A stretch of DNA of 64,000 nt. Origin: Caulobacter sp. X (lineage in GTDB: Bacteria; Pseudomonadota; Alphaproteobacteria; Caulobacterales; Caulobacteraceae). Where the stretch lies: the NCBI RefSeq assembly GCF_002742635.1, contig NZ_PEGF01000002.1:1674001-1738000 (forward strand). The letters are read 5' to 3'. Position 1 is the stretch's first letter. Each line of letters opens with the position of its first letter. Below, piece after piece: positions 1 to 9,559 of the stretch. The position numbers and the translations under genes were made by a program. Under the pieces are notes generated by a model that ran no database searches, was not told where the DNA came from, and saw only the letters and a program-made list of their open reading frames with translations.

Positions 1-2
1 GC

Positions 3-593
3 GCCGAGAAGCGGTTCCGCATCGCCTTCGTCGCCGTCTACGCCGCGCTGATGGGCAGCTCCGTTCTGGCCGTCAATCAGCCCGGCGCGGGCGCGGCGGA
101 CCGCGAGCTGGCCGAGCTGGTCAAGACGATCTGCGCATCGGCGGCCTTGCTGTTCTGCGGTGCGGCGGCGTGGTTCCGCGCCCGTCACCCCCTGACCGCG
201 CCAGGCGCGCGACGAACGGCGCGGATAGGTCAGGGCGCCGAGGACGCCGACTTGGCCCGCCGCATCACATGGCTGCTTCGCGAGGAGGAGATCCACGCCG
301 CGCCCAATCTGAAGGTCGCCGATCTGGCGCGCCGGCTGGGCGAGCCGGACTACAAGGTCACGCGCTGCATCACCGCGACCCTGGGATTCGCCAACTTCAA
401 CCAGATGATCAACGCCCACCGGATCGCGCGCGCCCGGCGGATGCTGGCTGACCCGGCGCTGCGCGGCCGGCCGATCCTGTTGATCGCCCTGGATTGCGGC
501 TTCGGCTCGATCGGGCCGTTCAACAGGGCGTTCAAGGCGGTGGTCGGCGTGACGCCGCGGGCGTTCCGCGGCGCCAGTCTGCTAGAGCCTTAG
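3..593 (+). CDS. AraC-family regulator, C-terminal part (5' end outside window)
   Basis: The reading frame is open from the left edge of the window, so the gene starts upstream; an internal ATG at 51 is not a convincing start because coding sequence continues before it. The visible part has a hydrophobic stretch near the start (around ICASAALLFCGAAAWF), then a linker and a C-terminal AraC/XylS double helix-turn-helix (LKVADLARRLG for the first HTH; CGFGSIGPFNRAFKAVVGVTP is the typical second-helix region, ending in the family's GVTPRAFR). A membrane-anchored or membrane-sensor AraC regulator of this layout is common in Caulobacterales. Targets are unknown. The stop overlaps the end of the convergent otsA gene by a few bases. 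Confidence 0.85.
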   Translation, partial: AEKRFRIAFVAVYAALMGSSVLAVNQPGAGAADRELAELVKTICASAALLFCGAAAWFRARHPLTAPGARRTARIGQGAEDADLARRITWLLREEEIHAAPNLKVADLARRLGEPDYKVTRCITATLGFANFNQMINAHRIARARRMLADPALRGRPILLIALDCGFGSIGPFNRAFKAVVGVTPRAFRGASLLEP

Positions 594-2080
594 GCGCGCA
601 CCGCCGTCGCTTCCGGACCCTGGGCTCTCAGAGCCTTGGCCGCGACGTCCAGCGTGCGCACCGGCGGCTCGGGAACTTCGTCGCCGTCGTCGTCCGGACC
701 CGGCCGCTCTCTTAGCGCCGCCACGAAGTCGTCGCGCCAGGCGGTGACGTCCTCGCGCCGCACGTTGTCGAACAGGGACTCCCAGCGCCTCTTGCGCTCT
801 TCCAGGCTCATCGACAGGGCGCGCTCCAGGGCGTCGGAGATCTCCTCGGGGCTGTTCGGATTGATGATCAACGCGTCCTTCATCTGCCGCGCCGCGCCGG
901 CGAAGCGCGACAGGATCAGCACGCCGGGATCGTCCGGGTTCTGGGCCGCGACATATTCCTTGGCCACCAGGTTCATGCCGTCGCGCAGCGGCGTGACCAA
1001 GGCCGCCTTGGCCGCGCGATAGACCCCCGCCAACTCGTCGCGCCGGTAGGAGCGGTTTACATAGCGGATCGGCGTGAAGTCCATCTCGGCATAGGCGCCG
1101 TTGATGCGGCCGATCAGGCCGTCCAGCCGGCCGCGCAGGTCCTGATAGGCCTCGACCTGATCGCGCGAGATCGGGGCGATCTGCAGCAGCATCACCTCGC
1201 GCCGCATCTCCGGATGGTCGTGCAGGAACCGCTCGTAGCCGACCAGCCGCTCCTCCAACCCCTTGGAATAGTCCAGCCGGTCGACGCCCACGATCATCTT
1301 GCGGAAGACGCTGTGGGCCATCATCCGGTCGTAGGTCTTCCGGGCGTTCTCGCTGTTGACGATCTCGGCGAAATCCTGGGCGTCCACGCCGATCGGGAAG
1401 GCCTCGGCGCGGGTCCGTCGTCCGAAGGCGACCAATTCGCCGCGCGCGTTCTTCGAGCCCTGCACCTCCGAGAACACGTAGCCCTCGAAGGCCTGCAGCG
1501 ACTCCTCGGTCTGGAAGCCGATCAGGTCGTAGTCGAACAGGGCCTCCACCAGCTGGCGATGGCGGGGCAGGGTGACGACCAGCTGGTGGGCCGGCCAGGG
1601 GATGTGCAGGAAGAAGCCGATGCGGTTGGTGATCCCCATCCGCCGCAGCTCGCGGGCCACCGGGATCAGGTGATAGTCGTGCACCCAGACGATATCGTCG
1701 GGCTCGATCAGCGGCGCCAGGGTCTCGGCGAACCGCCGATTGACCCGGTCGTAGCCTTCGCCGAACGAGCGGTCATAGGCCGTCAGGTCCACGCGATAGT
1801 GGAACAGCGGCCACAGCGTCTTGTTGGCGTAGCCGTTGTAGTACTCCTGGTAGTCGGTCTCCTCGAGATCGACGGTGGCGACCGTGACGCCCTCGATACG
1901 CTGCATGTTCAGCTGGCCGGTGAACTCCGGAATGGTCTTGCCGCTCCAGCCGAACCAGATGCCGGAATATTCCCGCAGCGCGGCGGCCAGGGCCATGGCC
2001 AGGCCCCCGACGCTGCTTTCGCCGCCCTCGGCGGGGTTGGGCGGGTTGACGCGGTTGGAGACGACGATCAGGCGGCTCAT
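590..2080 (-). CDS. otsA: trehalose-6-phosphate synthase (GT20)
   Basis: 496 aa. It makes trehalose-6-phosphate from UDP-glucose (or another NDP-glucose) and glucose-6-phosphate in the cytoplasm, the first step of the OtsAB pathway for the compatible solute trehalose. The GT20 signatures are clear: SNRVNPP at the N-terminus, [26 protein letters not shown] and [10 protein letters not shown]. The C-terminal 30 residues after the catalytic core are acidic/Pro-rich and absent from the second copy at 46009-47424, which is otherwise very similar along its length. The start ATG overlaps the otsB stop by 4 bp, so the two are translationally coupled. Confidence 0.96.
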   Translation of the reverse strand: MSRLIVVSNRVNPPNPAEGGESSVGGLAMALAAALREYSGIWFGWSGKTIPEFTGQLNMQRIEGVTVATVDLEETDYQEYYNGYANKTLWPLFHYRVDLTAYDRSFGEGYDRVNRRFAETLAPLIEPDDIVWVHDYHLIPVARELRRMGITNRIGFFLHIPWPAHQLVVTLPRHRQLVEALFDYDLIGFQTEESLQAFEGYVFSEVQGSKNARGELVAFGRRTRAEAFPIGVDAQDFAEIVNSENARKTYDRMMAHSVFRKMIVGVDRLDYSKGLEERLVGYERFLHDHPEMRREVMLLQIAPISRDQVEAYQDLRGRLDGLIGRINGAYAEMDFTPIRYVNRSYRRDELAGVYRAAKAALVTPLRDGMNLVAKEYVAAQNPDDPGVLILSRFAGAARQMKDALIINPNSPEEISDALERALSMSLEERKRRWESLFDNVRREDVTAWRDDFVAALRERPGPDDDGDEVPEPPVRTLDVAAKALRAQGPEATAVRA

Positions 2081-2862
2081 GCGTGGACCCCCGCCGTTTC
2101 CGTCAGGCGCTCCAGCCAGTCGAGGACGGCGTCTGGACCGCTCAAATGGTGGCGCGCCTCGGTGGGGCGCGGCGGACCGGCCAGCACGCCGAAGCCGCCC
2201 AGGCGGCGCGCGGCGGCGAAGCCGTCCTCGTCGGTGAGATCGTCGCCCACGAAGATCGGGGTCGCGCCGACGAACGGCGCCTCGTTCAGGAACGCGGCCA
2301 CGGCCGAGCCCTTGTCCGCTCCGGGCGTGCGCAGCTCGGCGACCATGTCGCCCAATTGCAGGACAAGGCCCGTGGATTGCGAGAGCCGCTCGGCGGCCTC
2401 GATCACCGCCTCGGCGCAGGTCGGCGCGTTGCGATAGTGCAGGGCGACGCTGAGGCCCTTGTCCTCGAACAGCAGACCGCGCTCGCAGTCGGCCAGCTCG
2501 CCCAGGATGCGGCGGGCGTCGTCCAGGCCGTCGTGCGGTTTCAGCTCGACCACGCCGCCGCCGGCGGTGCGGCGCACAAGGCCGTGGATGGCGCCGATCG
2601 CCGCGACGCCGCCGCCCAGGATGTGGTCGAGGTCCGGCAGCGAGCGCCCGCTGACCACGGCCACGCGGTCCTCGAACCGATCGCGCAGCCGCGCGATCAC
2701 CCGCGCGCGGCGGGCGTCTGGCCCGACGTCGTCAGGGCGCGGCATGATTGGCGCCAGGGTGCCGTCAAGATCCAGGAACAGCGCCGTACGGCGGGCGAGA
2801 TTGAGCGGCGGGGGCGAGAGATCCACGGACTCCGCCCGCACGACCGGCGTAGCCGCGGTCAT
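2077..2862 (-). CDS. otsB: trehalose-6-phosphate phosphatase (HAD family)
   Basis: 261 aa from the ATG at 2862, chosen because it has a strong GAGGGGG ribosome-binding site 8 nt upstream; an ATG at 2892 is possible but lacks one. It dephosphorylates trehalose-6-phosphate to trehalose. HAD motif I is FLDLDGTLAPI and the metal-binding motif GDDLTDEDGF lies near residue 215. First gene of the otsB-otsA pair. A second pair with the same gene order lies at 45242-47424. Confidence 0.95.
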   Translation of the reverse strand: MTAATPVVRAESVDLSPPPLNLARRTALFLDLDGTLAPIMPRPDDVGPDARRARVIARLRDRFEDRVAVVSGRSLPDLDHILGGGVAAIGAIHGLVRRTAGGGVVELKPHDGLDDARRILGELADCERGLLFEDKGLSVALHYRNAPTCAEAVIEAAERLSQSTGLVLQLGDMVAELRTPGADKGSAVAAFLNEAPFVGATPIFVGDDLTDEDGFAAARRLGGFGVLAGPPRPTEARHHLSGPDAVLDWLERLTETAGVHA

Positions 2863-2982
2863 GACGAGAACCCCCTCATCTGTAAGCAACATGCGCCAAG
2901 AACGCCGAACAGCGAGGTTCGATCCCGCGAACGCTGAAGCTCACGGGTTTGTGCGGGGGATGTGAGGGGCCGGACGAGGGTC

Positions 2983-5859
2983 TTAGAACAGCAACTTCCG
3001 CACGCTGAACTGCACCACCCGGCCGCGCGGATCCAGGTAGTCCGGCTGGTAGGTCACGGGGATGACGCCGTTAGCGTCGCGGACGGTCTGCTTCTCGTCG
3101 AACAGGTTGTTGACGGCCAGGGTCAGGCGGGTCCCACGCAGGAGCGGATATTTCTGAACGAGGTCCCGCCGGACGCCGAGATTGGCGAACAGGCGCAGGT
3201 TGACCGTCGCCAGGCTGGAGAAGTCGAGATCCGTCGTGGCGCCGCCGGCGCCGCTGTCGACGTGCGTGCCGCTCTTCCAGTTGGCCGTCACGCGCGCGCC
3301 CAGGCCATAGCGGGTGATCCCCGCCTGGGCCTCGACCTCGTTGCGCGCCTGGCCGCCGCCCGAGCCGATCACGTCGCCGTTCAGGAGGTCGAGGACCGGA
3401 ATCCCGTCGGCGATCGTCACGCGCTCCTTCAGGTGGACGGTGTGGAACAGCGCCAATTGCAGGCGCGTGGCGCGCGGGTTGCCGCCGCCGCCCCCCCGAC
3501 CGCCGAAGCCGCCGCCGAACCCGCCGCCAGGGCCGCGCGCGCCGTCGCCGCGTCCGCCGCCGTCGAAGCCCGTGCGCGGGACGGTGTCGCCAACCGCTGG
3601 GGCCTGGGCCTGCTGCTGGGCGTTGGGATCGGACGGGGTCTCGGTCGCCGGCGTCTGCGGACGATCCGCCGTGTCGCCGCCCGACGGCGCGGCCTGCCCG
3701 GCGCCGAAGCGCGGACGGGCGTCGCCCGGCTGAGGCGCTGGCGCCTTGCCGATCTGGCGCGAGAAGTTGAAGCCCCAGCGGAACTGCTCGCTCTCGCGCT
3801 TGGCGAAGTTGACGGGCCGGGTGTCGATGCGCGTCAGCACGCCGCTCGCGTCGCGCGTGAAGCGGTCGGGGAAGGCCGCTTCCACCGCCGCCGTGGCGGC
3901 CGGGAAGCTGGCGACCGGGTTGTCGACCCGCACGCGGCTGTAGTTGGCGGTCAGGGACAGGCCTTGGATCTGGTCGGGCTTGTAGGTCGCGCCCAGGCGC
4001 AGGACGTTTCGGGTCTCGGCCCGCAGGTCGGCGTTGCCGCCGCTGATCCGGGTGACGTCGACGCTCTGGCCGCGCACATAGTCGAAGATCTGGCTGTTCG
4101 GCGTGGTGATCAGCGGATTGCCCAGCTGGCTGATGCTGGGGGCGTTCTCCTGGCGGGTGGCCGAGACGATGAAGCTGACCGGCTTGATGGGGGACCAGTT
4201 CACCCCGCCGCCGATCGTGGTCAGGCTTCCGAAGTCCGAAACCGAGCGGATGGCCAGGTTCAGGTTGGTCGACAGGTCGCCGATCCCGGCCCGCACGCCC
4301 TTGCGGCGGCTGGCCAGCGGCAGGTCGAAGCTGACCTGGGCGTTGGCGTCGCCGCGCGACAGTTCGCTGTCGCTCTCCACGCCCGAGCGGCGCGAGGTGG
4401 CCGTCAGGCGCGAGCCGGTGACCCCCAGCTTCAGGGTCGTCGACAGGTCGCCGGCGCGGAGTTTCGCCAGGGCGCCGTTGGCGACGAACTGCAGGTCGCC
4501 GCTGTCGGTGGTCGAGCGAGCGCGGTCAGCGTTGACGGAAAGGCCCGTCAGCGGCGCGAACGGATTGAACGTCGGGTCCAGCGCGGTCAGACGCGCCTGC
4601 GCGCCGGTCACATCGACGCTGCGATCGGTCTCGGTCTTGCTGACCGCGTGGTCGTAATTGCCGGTCAGCGACAGCCGCAGGGTCTCGGTGTCGCGGTTGA
4701 GGGTGAAGCCGGCGTGGCCCGCCAGATTGCGGTTGGTCTGACCCAGGGCGTCCTGGTCGCCGAGATAGCGGTAGAGGGCGACGTCCTGGCCGAAGGGCGA
4801 GAAGGGATCGGCGGCGGGGATCACCAGGCGCGCGCGGGCGGGGCCCAGCAGGGAGTCGCTCTGCGACGCCGTCAGGCCCAGGTTCAGCGTCGCCGAGACG
4901 TTGTCGAGGATGTAGCGGTTGGTGACGCTGTTGATCGATACCTGCCGATTGCGCGGCAGCAGGGTGCGATCATCGGTGATGTCGCTGGCGTTGGCGCGGT
5001 TCGCGCCCGGCAGGAAGGCGGACAGGGGCTGAGCGGCGCCGGCGGCCGAGGCGGGGACGCCCGCGACGGTTACCGGCGAGCCGGCGAGGGCGCTCAGCGC
5101 CGTCAGAGAGCCGCCAGACGCGGGCGAGATATTGCCGGTGAAGTCGTAGAGGCCGCTGTTGCTGCGGCTGACCAGATCGCGGTCGCTTTCCAGCAGCTCG
5201 TCGGCGTTCTGGATCTTGATGGCGAGGTTGGTACGGCCGTCGCGGTTCAGGCGCAGCTGGCTCCAGTTCAGCTGCTCGGTCGCCTGGCCGCCTTCGGTAG
5301 AGCCGCCGACCGTGGCGTCCACGGTCTGGGCCCGGAAGCGCTGGCGCAGCACGATGTTCACGACTTTCTGGTCGGCGGTGTAGCCGTACTTGAGGGCCAC
5401 CTCCTCGGGCAGGATCTCGACGCGCTGGATCGCTTCGGTCGGGATGTCGCGGATTTCGCCCGGGCCCGAGATGCGGCGGCCGTTCAGCAGCGTCACCGGA
5501 TCGCCGCCGAGCCCGCTGGTGGTCTGGGGCGCCAGCTCGGTCAGAAGGTCCTCCATCGACGAGACGCCGAACGAGCGCACGTCGGCGGCGCTGAAGGTCT
5601 CCTCGGGCGGAATGTCGCCAAGCACCGCGCCATAGGGCTTGCCGCTGGCGGTGATGGTGATGGCCTCGACCTCGGTGTCCAGGTCTTCGGGCGTCACTGG
5701 CTTCTGCGCCGTCTGCGGCGCGCGCTGAGGCGTCGCTGCCGGTGCGGCGGCGGGCTTGGCTTGGGAGGCGGGGGCGGCGGGTTTGGCGTCCTGGGCGTGG
5801 GCGGCGCCGGCCGCGACAAATCCCATGAACCCGACCAGGGCCAGCTTGTGGCTTGTCAA
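2983..5859 (-). CDS. TonB-dependent outer-membrane receptor
   Basis: About 958 aa if started at the TTG at 5859, which has GGAG 7 nt upstream and opens directly into a signal peptide (LALVGFMGFVAAGAAHA, cleavage after AHA). An upstream in-frame ATG at 5937 would put a non-signal extension in front. The mature N-terminus is Ala/Pro/Lys-rich, followed by a plug domain (near GDIPPEETFSAADV... RVEILPEEVALKYGY) and a long beta-barrel ending in the aromatic C-terminal residue FSVRKLLF. A Gly-rich, low-complexity insertion (around 3480-3560) and a Pro/Gln-rich segment sit in a predicted extracellular loop. Substrate unknown; its place between trehalose genes and a GH15 hydrolase suggests a sugar or oligosaccharide, but this is inference. 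Confidence 0.88.
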   Translation of the reverse strand: MTSHKLALVGFMGFVAAGAAHAQDAKPAAPASQAKPAAAPAATPQRAPQTAQKPVTPEDLDTEVEAITITASGKPYGAVLGDIPPEETFSAADVRSFGVSSMEDLLTELAPQTTSGLGGDPVTLLNGRRISGPGEIRDIPTEAIQRVEILPEEVALKYGYTADQKVVNIVLRQRFRAQTVDATVGGSTEGGQATEQLNWSQLRLNRDGRTNLAIKIQNADELLESDRDLVSRSNSGLYDFTGNISPASGGSLTALSALAGSPVTVAGVPASAAGAAQPLSAFLPGANRANASDITDDRTLLPRNRQVSINSVTNRYILDNVSATLNLGLTASQSDSLLGPARARLVIPAADPFSPFGQDVALYRYLGDQDALGQTNRNLAGHAGFTLNRDTETLRLSLTGNYDHAVSKTETDRSVDVTGAQARLTALDPTFNPFAPLTGLSVNADRARSTTDSGDLQFVANGALAKLRAGDLSTTLKLGVTGSRLTATSRRSGVESDSELSRGDANAQVSFDLPLASRRKGVRAGIGDLSTNLNLAIRSVSDFGSLTTIGGGVNWSPIKPVSFIVSATRQENAPSISQLGNPLITTPNSQIFDYVRGQSVDVTRISGGNADLRAETRNVLRLGATYKPDQIQGLSLTANYSRVRVDNPVASFPAATAAVEAAFPDRFTRDASGVLTRIDTRPVNFAKRESEQFRWGFNFSRQIGKAPAPQPGDARPRFGAGQAAPSGGDTADRPQTPATETPSDPNAQQQAQAPAVGDTVPRTGFDGGGRGDGARGPGGGFGGGFGGRGGGGGNPRATRLQLALFHTVHLKERVTIADGIPVLDLLNGDVIGSGGGQARNEVEAQAGITRYGLGARVTANWKSGTHVDSGAGGATTDLDFSSLATVNLRLFANLGVRRDLVQKYPLLRGTRLTLAVNNLFDEKQTVRDANGVIPVTYQPDYLDPRGRVVQFSVRKLLF

Positions 5860-5965
5860 GGAACGTCTCCGAAGTCTCAAAGTCCCAAGATCGCCGATGC
5901 CTGCCGCATGTGGCGTCCGGATTTCAGTGCTTGCCAAGATTGCAACATCCGGGCCTTGCGAAAGC

Positions 5966-7765
5966 CTAACGGACGGAGGTCCAGGGGCGGCTCAGCAGCA
6001 CCGCGCAGTTGATCAGCCCGACCAGCGAATAGGTCTGCGGATAGTTCCCCCACAGCTCGCCGTCCGCGAAGCCGATGTCCTCGGACAGCAGGCCCGCGCC
6101 GGTGCGGCGGCTCAGCATGTCCTCGAACAGCGCGCGGGCTTCTTCGGATCGGCCCTGAAGGTGCAGCGCCTCGATCAACCAGAAGGTGCAGATGTTGAAC
6201 GCCGTCTGCGGCGAGCCGAAGTCGTCGGGGATGGCGTAGCGCAGCAGGTAGGCCCCGCGCCGCAGGCCTTCCTCGACGGCCTTGAGCGTGGCGAGATTGC
6301 GCGGGTCCTCGGCCTTCTGAAAGCGCAGGTCGACCAGTTGCAGCAGGGAGGCGTCCAACTCGTCGCCCTCGAAGGTGGCGGCGAAGCGGCCCAGCTCCGC
6401 GTTCCAGGCGCGGTCCTCGATGACCTTGCGCACATGGGCGGCGCGGCCGTTCCAGAAGGCGGCCTTTTCGGTCAGGCCCAGCTTCTCGGCGGCGTTGCCG
6501 AGGCGGTCGCACGCGGCCCAGCACATGGCCGAGGAATAGGTGTGGACGTTGGCGCGGCCCCGGAACTCCCAGAGGCTGGCGTCGGGCTGGTCGTGCAGCC
6601 GGAAGGCCTGCTCGCCGACCGGCTCCAGCGCCTCGAAGTCGTCGATCGTGGCCGGCCGCAGCAGGCGCTCGTCGAAGAAGGCCTGCACCGTCGAGAGCAC
6701 GATCTGGCCGTAGACGTCGTTCTGGATGTGCTCGAACGCCTGGTTGCCCACGCGCACCGGCCCCATGCCGCGATAGCCGGGAAGGTCGGGGGCGACGCGC
6801 TCGGTCAGCACCTCCTCGAAGCCGACGCCGAACAGGGGCTGGATGTGGCCGCCCTGGGCCCGGTCGACGATGTTGCGCAGATAGCCGAGATAGTTCTCCA
6901 GCACGTCCACCGCGCCCAGCCGGTTCAGGGCCTGGACCACGTAATAGGCGTCGCGCAGCCAGCAGTAGCGGTAGTCCCAGTTGCGGCCGCTGTCGGCGTG
7001 CTCGGGGATCGAGGTCGTCAGCGCCGCGACGATGGCGCCGGTCTCCTCGTGCTGGCACAGCTTCAGGGTGATGGCCGCGCGGATCACGGCCGTCTGCCAC
7101 TCCAGAGGCACGGCCAGCCCCCGCACCCAGTGCTTCCAATAGCTCTCGGTCTCGCGCAGCATCCGCTCGCAGGTCGGGCCCACCGGAGCCTCGAAGCCTT
7201 CATCGGCGCCCAGGAACATGGCGATCGGCTTTTCCAGGCGGAACGTGCGCTCCTCCAGGATGTGCGAGACCGGCGCGTCGGTGGTCAGCCGCATCGTCAT
7301 GTCCGAGCAGAGATAGCGGATGTGGTGCGAGCCGCGCGTGTGTTCGGCGACCTTGGCGCCCCAGCCCGCCGTGGGGCGCAGGCGAAGGGTGATGCGCGCC
7401 ACCCCGACCAGCGGCCGGATCAGGCGGATGAAGGCGGTGGGGCGGAAGATCCGGCCGAACTGCTCGTAGCGCGGGGCGAAGTCGATGATCTCGAGCCGCG
7501 CGCCGTCCAGGTCGGCGATCTCGGTGCGCAGGATCGGCGTGTTGCGGATGTAGCCCTGGCGGACCTCGGCGCGGCGGTCGACCTGCACGTCCCACAGGCC
7601 CTTGGCGTCCTGGCCGTCGGGATCGGCGTCGTCGAGCAGGGCGCTGAACACCGGATCGGAGTCCACGCGCGGCGCGCAGGCCCAGACGAAGCGGCCGGCG
7701 GTGTCGATCAGCGCGCTGACCGCGCAATTGCCGATCGGGAAGAGGTCGAGCGTCTTCTTGTCCAA
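5966..7765 (-). CDS. GH15 family glycoside hydrolase (glucoamylase or trehalase)
   Basis: About 599 aa from a TTG at 7765 with AGGA 8 nt upstream; the open frame runs to 8338 but that part has no family similarity and overlaps the promoter and start of the divergent gene. Family length is about 600 aa. Features: N-terminal beta domain starting DLFPIGNCAVSALID, the (alpha/alpha)6 barrel with RNWDYRYCWLRDAYYV, catalytic acid Glu400 in LWEFRG and catalytic base Glu562 in LLSEDIGF, followed by GELWGNYPQTYS. No signal peptide, so cytoplasmic. Proteins of this clade are annotated as glucoamylase-like and include mycobacterial trehalases; being near otsAB makes trehalose breakdown plausible. Confidence 0.88.
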   Translation of the reverse strand: MDKKTLDLFPIGNCAVSALIDTAGRFVWACAPRVDSDPVFSALLDDADPDGQDAKGLWDVQVDRRAEVRQGYIRNTPILRTEIADLDGARLEIIDFAPRYEQFGRIFRPTAFIRLIRPLVGVARITLRLRPTAGWGAKVAEHTRGSHHIRYLCSDMTMRLTTDAPVSHILEERTFRLEKPIAMFLGADEGFEAPVGPTCERMLRETESYWKHWVRGLAVPLEWQTAVIRAAITLKLCQHEETGAIVAALTTSIPEHADSGRNWDYRYCWLRDAYYVVQALNRLGAVDVLENYLGYLRNIVDRAQGGHIQPLFGVGFEEVLTERVAPDLPGYRGMGPVRVGNQAFEHIQNDVYGQIVLSTVQAFFDERLLRPATIDDFEALEPVGEQAFRLHDQPDASLWEFRGRANVHTYSSAMCWAACDRLGNAAEKLGLTEKAAFWNGRAAHVRKVIEDRAWNAELGRFAATFEGDELDASLLQLVDLRFQKAEDPRNLATLKAVEEGLRRGAYLLRYAIPDDFGSPQTAFNICTFWLIEALHLQGRSEEARALFEDMLSRRTGAGLLSEDIGFADGELWGNYPQTYSLVGLINCAVLLSRPWTSVR

Positions 7766-7978
7766 GGTCTTGTTCCTAGCGCCCCCTCGGGCCGCCCCCA
7801 GGGGTCCCCGTTCGCCGGTTGAAACCAACAGTGTGGCTTGCGGGTTCCTGTCTTCGAGAAATCCGTCGCGACGGCGCGGCGGAAGGGTGGGGCGAGGGTC
7901 TGTCGCGTTGACGGCGAAGGTCCAGGCGACCATCTGAACTTCAAGACGCGGCGCGGCCGCGCGAAGGCGACGGACAGA

Positions 7979-9484
7979 GTGACGGTGAAGCGAGTCTTGA
8001 GATCCTGCGGCGTCCTGGCGGCGGCGCTGAGCGTGTTGCCCGTCTCGCCGGTCTTGGCCCAATCCCAGAGCCCGCCCGTCGCCGCCGGTCGCCAGGTGCA
8101 GGCGGTTCCGGTGGTTCCCGCCAAGCCGGCGGTCGACCTGACGACCCTCTCCTTGAGCGCCGCCCAGGCCGACGCCTTGGCCCAGGCTCTGCGCGGCGCG
8201 GACGCCCACGGCTTGCCGCCGGAGACGTTCGCGCCGGACGCGGCGATGGCGCTGCTGGCCGGCCAGGACCCGGCCGCCCGCGCCAAGGGCCAGGCGCAGC
8301 TGATCGACCTGACCCTGGCCTATGCCCGCGCCGTCCATGTGGGCCGCCTGCCGACCAGCGCCTTCATGGCCGAGTGGGGGCTGCGGCCGGACGCTTACGA
8401 CCCCGCGCCGGACTTCGCAGCCGCCGTTCAGCAGGATCGGATCGCCGCGTGGCTGGCCAGCCTGCCGCCGCCGTATACGGGCTATCAGACGCTGATGACG
8501 GGCCTTGCGACCTATCGCGGTCTCGCGGCCAAGGGCGGTTGGAGCGTGGTGCCGTCAGGCCCCAGCCTGACCGAAGGCATGACCGATCCGCGCGTGAAGG
8601 TCCTGCGGGCGCGTCTATCCGTCGAGGACGCCACGGTCGCCCGGACCGGAAGCGACCTCTATGATCCCGCCTTGGTCCAGGCCGTGCAACGCGCTCAAAA
8701 GCGTTTCGGCCTCGATCCCGACGGCGTGGTCGGACCGGGCACGCTGCGCGCCTTGAATGTGCCCATCGCGCGCCGCATCGACCAGATCGAGGCCAATATG
8801 GAGCGCTGGCGCTGGCTGCCCCAGACCCTGCCGGCCGATCGCATCCAGGTGAACGTCGCCGCCGCGGTCATGTCGGTGTTCCAGCAGGACGTCCCGACCC
8901 TGACCATGCGCGCCGTCACCGGCCGCCCGGGCGACGAGACGCCGATGCTGTCGTCGCTGATTCACAGCATCGTCCTGAACCCGCCCTGGAACGTGCCGCA
9001 GTCGATCGCCGCCAAGGAGATCTGGCCCAAGGAAAAGGCCAGCCCCGGCTATCTGGCGCGCAACGACTTCATCGTCATCCCGACGGGCGACGGCGGCTCG
9101 CGCCTGCAGCAGAAGGCCGGCCCCAAGGCGGCGCTGGGGCAGGTGAAGTTCGACTTCGACAACCCCTACGGCGTCTATCTGCACGACACGCCCAGCCGCT
9201 CGAAGTTCGACAGCTTCAGCCGCCTGGCCAGCCACGGCTGCGTGCGCCTGCAAAAGCCGATCGAGCTGGTGAAGCTCCTGATGGCCGGCGACCCGGTCTG
9301 GACGCCGGAAAAGATCGACGCGACCCTAGCCTCGGGCGAGACGGTGCGGGCCAAGTTGCCCCAGCAGATGGCGGTCTTCCTGCTGTACTGGACGGCCTAT
9401 GTGACGCCGGACGGGCAGGTGAATTTCCGCGACGATCCGTATGGCTGGGACAAGGAGCTGGTGCAGCGTATCGCCGCACTCTGA
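7979..9484 (+). CDS. L,D-transpeptidase, YcbB-like, with peptidoglycan-binding domain
   Basis: 501 aa from GTG 7979 (another GTG lies at 7985); this start gives a signal peptide ending SPVLAQ. Order of parts: signal peptide, L,D-transpeptidase scaffold domain, peptidoglycan-binding repeat (VQAVQRAQKRFGLDPDGVVG), then the YkuD catalytic domain with SHGCVRL; the catalytic Cys is residue 421 and the His 419. It would form 3-3 crosslinks in periplasmic peptidoglycan. Divergent from the GH15 gene; the next gene (DUF882) is also a wall enzyme and lies 75 bp downstream on the same strand. Confidence 0.93.
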   Translation: MTVKRVLRSCGVLAAALSVLPVSPVLAQSQSPPVAAGRQVQAVPVVPAKPAVDLTTLSLSAAQADALAQALRGADAHGLPPETFAPDAAMALLAGQDPAARAKGQAQLIDLTLAYARAVHVGRLPTSAFMAEWGLRPDAYDPAPDFAAAVQQDRIAAWLASLPPPYTGYQTLMTGLATYRGLAAKGGWSVVPSGPSLTEGMTDPRVKVLRARLSVEDATVARTGSDLYDPALVQAVQRAQKRFGLDPDGVVGPGTLRALNVPIARRIDQIEANMERWRWLPQTLPADRIQVNVAAAVMSVFQQDVPTLTMRAVTGRPGDETPMLSSLIHSIVLNPPWNVPQSIAAKEIWPKEKASPGYLARNDFIVIPTGDGGSRLQQKAGPKAALGQVKFDFDNPYGVYLHDTPSRSKFDSFSRLASHGCVRLQKPIELVKLLMAGDPVWTPEKIDATLASGETVRAKLPQQMAVFLLYWTAYVTPDGQVNFRDDPYGWDKELVQRIAAL

Positions 9485-9559
9485 CCCGGCTCAGCTTGCA
9501 TTCTTAACGTTCTTGCGGTGTCCTGCCCCCACTTCAGTGTCGGGTAAGGGCGTAAACGC

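Noticed and set aside
2912..2930. GGTTCGATCCC resembling a tRNA T-loop.
   Set aside because: No acceptor stem, anticodon arm or D-arm can be formed with the surrounding sequence between otsB and the TonB receptor.
2962..6012. A very long open frame (over 1000 codons) on the plus strand across the TonB receptor gene.
   Set aside because: It is the antisense shadow of the receptor, an effect of high GC at third codon positions; its translation is low-complexity Ala/Arg/Gly with no family features.
7766..8338. N-terminal extension of the GH15 frame up to 8338.
   Set aside because: It overlaps the divergent L,D-transpeptidase coding sequence and has no family similarity; a TTG at 7765 with a ribosome-binding site gives the family length.
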